Translations under genes and position numbers: made by a program
Assembly (NCBI GenBank): GCA_032358165.1
Contig: JAALGY010000001.1
Coordinates: 496,001-560,000 of the forward strand
Length of the DNA: 64,000 bases
Origin: Diplosphaera chodatii
Taxonomy: Eukaryota; Chlorophyta; Trebouxiophyceae; Prasiolales; Stichococcaceae
Direction of reading: 5' to 3'
In this document: one piece after another, positions 58,201 to 64,000 of the stretch
How the letters are laid out: every line of letters starts with the position of its first letter
Numbering within the stretch: the first letter of the stretch is position 1
The notes under the pieces: model-generated
What the model was told of the DNA's origin: nothing
The model's database searches: none
The model's input: the letters and a program-made list of their open reading frames with translations, nothing else

Positions 58201-61164
58201 CAAGCCAGGTCAGCACCGCTCCATCAAGAGGGGGCTGAAACTGGAGGTCACGGCAGACACCACGGTTCTCTGACCACATCCATGCTTGTCAGGCTGCTGT
58301 GCAGATTGTTGAAAATAGAGCTGCAACCCTGCAGAGGGGTGTGGCAGCAGGAGGCATTGCCTATGCACCTGGATGATGTAGGGGCGTGACGGCGCTGAGT
58401 TCAGCACCTGCAGCAGCAGCCCGTAAGGACCGTCAGCATATCATCTGGCTGGCATTGCAAGATGCCCGCAGTGATTAGCTGACATGTGCATTTGGAGCGC
58501 AACCCTCGTCACTGCCACCAGTAGGTGAACCCACCCTGAAGCGGTGGTACTTGGCTGTAACGCTCATGACGGGCCATGGCACGCCGTTCACCATGTTGAT
58601 GTCGCCAAATAGGTTGTCCGCGTGCTCATCTGCTTGCAACAAACAGGTGTGTCAGACCTGGCCTCAACTTGCCACGTGGCACAGGTGGCATGCCCCCGGC
58701 CATGCATGTGCTCGGTGTCACTTTGAGTGGTTGTGCCGCTGCAATGCTGCACAGCTCAACATCATGCAGCAACGCCAGTGCAGAGCCGGGAAAGTGGAGT
58801 GCGCACCCAGGCGGTTGTAGAGGCGGCGGCACTTGCCGTTGCGGTCCGGGGGCGCCAACGACATGTCCGACAGCAGAAGCTCGTGCTGCTCCAGGCCCTC
58901 GATGTTGAACGGGTTGTCACCGGCGCAGGGTCGCGTGATGCGCATGCCAACCAGCCCTACAGCAGATTCAGGCACTACTTCAGCACGCAGGACTGCACGC
59001 GACTGCTTGCAGATCAACCAACGCTTGCATCCAGCACACAAAGCTATAGCAGCAAGCACTGCTGCGATGCATACATCTGCCAACGTAGCTCCTGATTTCT
59101 ACGGCTGCGCACCGTTGTAGGCATTCTCGGAGGTGATGCCGACGGCGTGGTCATGGTAGTACTGCGTGGCGTGCCGGTTGTTGGGCAGCACATAGTCCTT
59201 GGTCTCGCCGTAGCAGAAGTACTGGTCCGCCCAGCCGTCGAACGCGGGCAGCGACGCCATGCCGTGGTGGTGCACGCTGCAGCATGCAGAAGGTTTGTCA
59301 CCATCTGTCACCACCGCCAGCACGCCATGGAGCATGTGCCATAGCAGACACACTCAGCTGCGCATGACAACTAACCATGCACCCCACAGCTGGCCAGAGA
59401 CCGCACGTAGTTGAGCGGACAGCTTGATCACGGTCAATCGCTGTGCACTGAGGAAGCACCTGAAGCCCCGGCCGGTTCCCTCGGTGGCATTGCGCACCCT
59501 GTGCGGGCGGCTCTTGCAGATGTCGCCATCCGTGCCTGTTGGCACAAGTGGACGCACGTCAACACCGAGCCACATAACAGGTCGTGCCTGGCTAGCATCG
59601 GGTGGTGCTGCGCTATCAGATGCACAGTGCCCAGCCCTCGTGCCGTCTGCTGTTGGTCCAACGATGATGCCAGTAGCAAGACGGCAGCTGCACATGTGCT
59701 GCAGGTGCTGGTGAGGCCGCGCACCATGACCGCTGTTCTTGGGGCCGGCCGGCGGGAAGTAGGTGGAGGTGGGCGACACCTTGTTGGTGAACCGCATCAG
59801 ATCCTGCTGGCCCCTGCAGCAGAGGTGGATGGCACGGAGGGTGAGCGAAGACAGCACGCTGTGTTGTGCGCGTCTCCCAGCAGCGCAGCGCTAGCGGGGC
59901 CCAGCTCTGGCTGGCACTCACACGACTGTCACCGAGTTGAGACAGACAGAAGGTACTGCAGCGCACCCCTTCACGTGCGTGCATCACAGGCGGGGGAGTG
60001 GGATGACTTCAAAACCCACATGGCGCTGAAGATGAGGGGGCCGGGGGCGGTGGGCTCCCGCCCCGCGACTGCGTAGCCCAGCGACGGGATGACCTTGCCG
60101 GCGCAGGTGGTGCCCGTGAAGCCGGCGTCCGCGAAGAACTCCTTGATCTCCATGTCGTAGGCAACCATGGTGAGGCCGGTGTCCGCATCCTGTGTGCGCA
60201 GCAGCGACAGCAGTGGGCCACAGCGTGCACATGCTTGAGCTGGACGATGGGAGTGCACAGCTGGGCGGTTGCAAGGCGAAGAGGTCAGCAGCTGAGCAGC
60301 AGACACACGGTGCTGGCATGTGTGAAGGTACTAGATGTGGCGCCACTGCTTTGACTGGCACTCACATAGTAGGACGTCGTGGGTGAGGCCTTGGGCATCG
60401 GCTTGTACTCGTTCTTGAAGACGAAGGGCGTCATCACGAACATGCTGCCAGGGTAGCCGCGGCTCTGCATTGAAAGACAGACCATCCTTGTGAGTTCGCG
60501 ATGGTGCGTCTTGACACAGGAAGATGGCAAGTGTGGATCAGATGTTCCGGCAGCCGCACCATCACGCAGCCACACTGTCTGAAAGTGTTGATGGGTGGCA
60601 GGGGGACAGCTGCAGCTGCGTACCTCGGCGGGTTCGCCCCTGTCGGTGCGCGGCTGCTCGCACTGCTCGCCCTCCGGCGGCGGCAGCGGGTTCCAGGTGC
60701 CGGGCGCCGTGGTCGCAGGCGCCGCCGTTGGGGGTCCTGCCGCCACTGGGGCGGCGGTCGGCGCAGTTGTTGCTGGGGCTGCCTGAATGGGCGCCGCTGT
60801 GGGCTGCGCCGTCACTGGCGCTGGCTGGGTGGGCGCCGCTGTGGGCTGCGCAGCTGCTGGGTTGGGCACGGCCACCGGCGCTGAGGTCGGCGTGGGCGCC
60901 TTGGTGGGGGTGCCGCTGCTGCGGGTGGGGGCCTTGGTGGGGGCCTTGGTGGGGGCCCTGGTGGGGGCCTTTGTCGGCGCGGGCGTTGGGCCATCGCCGC
61001 CGCGGCCGCGCCCCTGCTTTGCGGCCGCTGGCGCCGCCAGCAGCGCGCCCAGCACCAAGACCGTGACTAGCACCTGGACGTCAAAGGCGAAAGGCTGGTG
61101 ACATTCCTGGTTGTGACAGCCGATGGCTCTGAAGGGGGCTTACAGGCGCGGGGTTTGTCATCAT
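55250..61164 (-). CDS. Secreted three-domain multicopper oxidase (CotA/bilirubin-oxidase type) with Thr/Pro stalk
   Basis: Oxidises phenols, metals or pigments with reduction of O2 to water. Twenty exons: 61164-61144, 61073-60624, 60464-60366, 60189-60008, 59813-59725, 59276-59113, 58956-58807, 58629-58535, 58407-58369, 58182-58055, 57841-57715, 57565-57464, 57272-57150, 56970-56908, 56796-56684, 56494-56380, 56193-56054, 55820-55766, 55633-55531, 55302-55250. All join in phase except between 59725 and 59276, where a small exon may be missing; about 800 residues. A signal peptide (VLVTVLVLGALLAAPAAA) is followed by about 100 residues of APTKAPT/PTAAP repeats, a likely O-glycosylated stalk. 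Copper sites: VHHHGM, YYHDHAVG, GWIHPVHIHMIDG and MMHCHNVVHEDHDML, the last giving a Met axial ligand to type 1 copper as in CotA. GADGGVVPRPIALPPNG and the three-cupredoxin layout also fit. The substrate is unknown. Confidence 0.95.
60880..60990 (-). repeat. Degenerate tandem repeat coding the APTKAPT stalk
   Basis: On the plus strand the motif GGTGGGGGCCTT and variants recur at 12-24-base spacing through this stretch. On the coding strand it gives repeated APTKAPTRAPT. It sits within exon 2 of the multicopper oxidase gene. Confidence 0.8.
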
Positions 61165-62291
61165 GTTACACGGCGATGACGTGCCAGATAGACCGCAGGC
61201 CCCGCCGCCCGACGGCCTCGAATCAAGGTTGAGCATTGCTGGCGGCGGCTTGACATGCAAACGCGCGGCTGCATGCTGCATGGCAAGTGTCGCTCCGGCA
61301 CCATGCGTGTCGGAGGAAGTTCAACTCCATCCATGACTGTGCCGCCGCAAGCAATGACAGCGGACCTATTTTGCTTCAAGCCTGAAGGTGCAACGGTGCC
61401 GTAGCGCTTCATACAGTCTGCTGCAGAGGTAGTCGGGCACATGCGACGCTGTGCTGCTGCTGCACTACCACCTTCAACGCTGACAAACCGGCCAACCGGC
61501 CGTGCCACGCCAGCAGCCAGGTCATTGTAAACGCGCGAAAGTGTGAGGCATGGCAGGTCTGGGCGCGCAATGACGAGCTCGCCGAACGGCTGTGGCGCAG
61601 GCAAGCGGAGCAGAATGACACTGGGCGCCGTTGGGCGCGAGTGGTGCATGGTCTGTCATCCGTTTGGCACTTGCTCGGGGCGCATGACAACAGTGACGCC
61701 CGGACCCCACCTGTGCCGCCCGCATGGTTGCAGGCTGGCTGCTGTGTGCACTATTCTTGCTGCAGGCGCCAAGATCTGATCCGCGGGCCAGAGGCGGCTG
61801 TGATCACCGCTGTAGCTTCGCCGGGTGCCGCGACTACAGGTCCACTGGCTGGGCTTGTGCACTTTAGATGAGTGTTGCGGCAAACTGAGTTCTGCCCTCC
61901 TCCGACGAAGTGCACAACACAAATATGTCTTTCCTAGATAGAGCGCCAGTGCTGGCGTGCTGTTGGGATCACGAGAACTCGGGGCGACACCCGAGTTGCG
62001 TCTCGGTGGACGTCTCCAATACCCTACTCCCAGGTCGAAGTTGTCTGCCCGCAGGGAGTATGTACCCGGGCCTTCAGTTGCGCACATCACAACCTCTTCA
62101 CATCGCTTCTCACTCATCTACAGCTCTACTGTTGCGCGCCCTTGTGAGAGTCCGTCCGCAGCAGTCCGGGCACAGCACTTTACACAGCCTGCCTGCTGTT
62201 GCTTCGCAGTCGGCCTTTGAGTGCAGCGCTCCCACGCGCAGTCGGCTTTGTTGACATAGACACATCTCAGCAGCTGTTCTATCCGCTCAGT
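61165..62291. promoter_or_regulatory. Divergent region, multicopper oxidase / edge gene
   Basis: About 1.1 kb separates two divergent genes for secreted proteins and should contain both promoters. No coding exon was recognised. Confidence 0.4.
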
Positions 62292-64000
62292 ATGCGGCTC
62301 TCCGCGGCGCAGCTGTGCGCCGTCGTCCTGCTGGTACGCCTGAAGCAGACAATCAGTGTGTCAGATAGTTCTAGCTCGTCACGCATGTCATGCACTCTTG
62401 CCACCGCAGCGGTCTGCACGCCGCTGCTGTAGTGCATCTGTTACCTGAGATGTAGCACCGTCCGCTCAGCAGCGCAATAGTTGCAACGGCAGCACTTGTT
62501 TGCTTGGCGACGTGTGCGACAATCCTTACACGTCGACTGCTCAATGTACCTGAGCACTGGCGCTGCAGCTCACAGACTGAGCCGCCCTTGTGTACTCACA
62601 CCATCAACGCAGTTACTGACAGAATGAATGGTGCTCCTGTGCAGGCCGCTGCGGGCCTTGGCAGCGCCCAAAGTGAGCGTGTTACACCTGGCAGTCTTCC
62701 AATTTTGCATGCATCTCCAATCCAGTGTTTGCCACCCGTGCTCGGGCTGCTTCCGTCGCTGCAACGCCTTAAGCGTGCTGCACCTGGCCTCTTAGTGCTA
62801 TCCTGATGCTGTCGAGCGACATCACAGTCGGTAGACAAGGCGGACAGCTGTCGTGTCCAACTGTGACGACTTCAAGCGAGGCGACCGACACTGACATCGC
62901 TACACTGCCCTGACGCAGTTCCGGAGCCGGATGTTGGCGGCCTGGTGCTGTTCCCCTCGCGCGACTTCGTCACCATCGAGTGCGCTCCTGTTTGACACGA
63001 TACATTTCGCTTAAATGTCTGATCAGCCGTCGTGTCATGTTTGGGAGCAAGCTTGCCTAAAGTGCCCCAGCCATAAGCAACGCAATCCAACCACGAGCTG
63101 ACGCTTCATTCGTGCTGTGCTGCAGGGGTTTCCAGGTGCTGCCTGCTGCGCCCTGCGTTCACCTCGCACCGCTTGCTCGCACCGACTGCCTTACATAATT
63201 TGTAACACCGGGTGTTGTGCATGGGCTGATCAGCACCTGCAAATGTCACACTGCAGCTTGCGCTGCCTGCAGCTACTCTTTGGCGCTCTATCATCCGTGC
63301 ATGCACCGTTGTGCAGGCTGCTACTGCCGGCAAGCCGTTCAAGACGGAGGTGGTGCGCGGCGCCACTATCTCCGCTGATGGCACAGCGTCAGGCGGCACG
63401 GTGGTGGGCGCAGCATGGTCCACCGGTTCAGGCGGCGAGGTCGCGGCCGAGGTCAACCACCCCGGCGGCGAGTGAGTGTCTTGATGGCTCCACCCTGCCT
63501 ATCACAGTCATGCGCATACATTCGCTACCTCATGTGTGTCGTCACCACGATGTTTTAGAGGATCTCACTGGGCTGCAGTGCGGCCGAGATGAGTATGGGT
63601 GTTTCTGCGCCGTTCGTCTCCTTCGTCTCCTCTCACCTGCTGTCCTGGCTCACCTCGCAGCTTTCTTGTCACAGGTGCTGGGGCGCTGATGCGCCGAACG
63701 CCCCAGACGGTGTTACAATCCCAGCCTCGCTGAAGGTCACGCCCGACATCCGCGCGAATGACGTGGTGCGAATGCTGGCTGGTCTCGATTGCAGTGCTGT
63801 GAAGCTCGATACACGCTGCATTTGCAGCAGTGCACTTCTTTGGCTACCTGCGATCATGATACCGACCCCCATTGCGGCAACATGCACCTTGCTATGCAGC
63901 AAGTACAGCGTTATGGTGTTCCCACCATTGATTTGCTGCTGTCCCTACCTGCTGCAGGTGCGCATCAGCGACGAGCTTGGCAACGTGATTGCGGGCCACA
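62292..64000 (+). CDS. Secreted protein of unknown family, truncated by window end
   Basis: Seven exons so far, all in phase: 62292-62333, 62644-62671, 62919-62979, 63126-63135 (a 10-base micro-exon), 63317-63471, 63675-63765, 63958 to beyond 64000. The first two exons join into a clear signal peptide (MRLSAAQLCAVVLL then AAAGLGSAQ). The mature part reads PDVGGLVLFPSRDFVTIEGF, KPFKTEVVRGATIS, GGEVAAEVNHPGGECWG and VTPDIRANDVVRISDELGN. That is a beta-rich, Gly/Thr/Val pattern without charged clusters. From memory it recalls a module of secreted actinobacterial proteins (..FPQRDFVS..EVNHPGG.CW..), but I cannot confirm this. The micro-exon is supported because it alone restores the frame between exons 3 and 5. 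The function is unknown. Confidence 0.75.

Overview
The window is nuclear DNA of a unicellular green alga, most likely a chlorophyte of the Chlorella/Trebouxiophyceae kind. Genes are split into many short exons by GT..AG introns of about 100-700 bases, exons are GC-rich at third positions, there are no operons, rRNAs, tRNAs or insertion sequences, and intronic traces of CCCTAAA (the TTTAGGG telomere type of plants and Chlorella) occur. The protein set (prolyl 4-hydroxylase with ShKT tail, pectin acetylesterase, GT90 transferase) also fits. I assembled the gene models by hand from homology, reading frame and splice-site phase. Where I say the phases close, every junction keeps the frame.

Layout, left to right: pectin acetylesterase/Notum-type hydrolase (-, 1371-4663); prolyl 4-hydroxylase (+, 6136-8514); NAD malate dehydrogenase (-, 9117-11532 plus an unplaced first exon); SRP receptor beta subunit (+, 12168-14092); GT90/CAP10-type glycosyltransferase with a coiled-coil tail (+, 15367-21757); a PP28/PDAP1-like phosphoprotein (-, 22158-23903, middle unresolved); mitochondrial COQ2 (-, 24458-27401); a divergent sirtuin with a long disordered tail (+, 28224-32989); small acidic GPI-type protein, copy 1 (+, 33419-35100); a decayed copy of a small Cys-containing membrane protein (+, 36088-37606) beside its intact paralogue (+, 38632-40454); a DMT/EamA transporter (-, 41232-43932); a membrane-tethered JmjC/cupin_8 protein (-, 44811-47475); acidic GPI-type protein, copy 2 (+, 49217-52231); a SnoaL-like small protein (+, 53012-54184); a secreted three-domain multicopper oxidase (-, 55250-61164); and a secreted protein that runs off the right edge (+, 62292 onward).

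The genes do not form one pathway, but a large share enter the secretory route or build and modify the cell surface: pectin acetylesterase, prolyl 4-hydroxylase, SRP receptor beta, GT90, multicopper oxidase, two Asp/Glu-rich GPI-type proteins, the Cys-rich membrane pair and the right-edge secreted protein. MDH, COQ2, the sirtuin, SnoaL and PP28 are housekeeping or regulatory neighbours. The most novel material is the family of acidic proteins at 33.4-35.1 kb and 49.2-52.2 kb. It is built from duplicated mini-exons and carries signal peptides and GPI-like tails; I recognise no named family for it.
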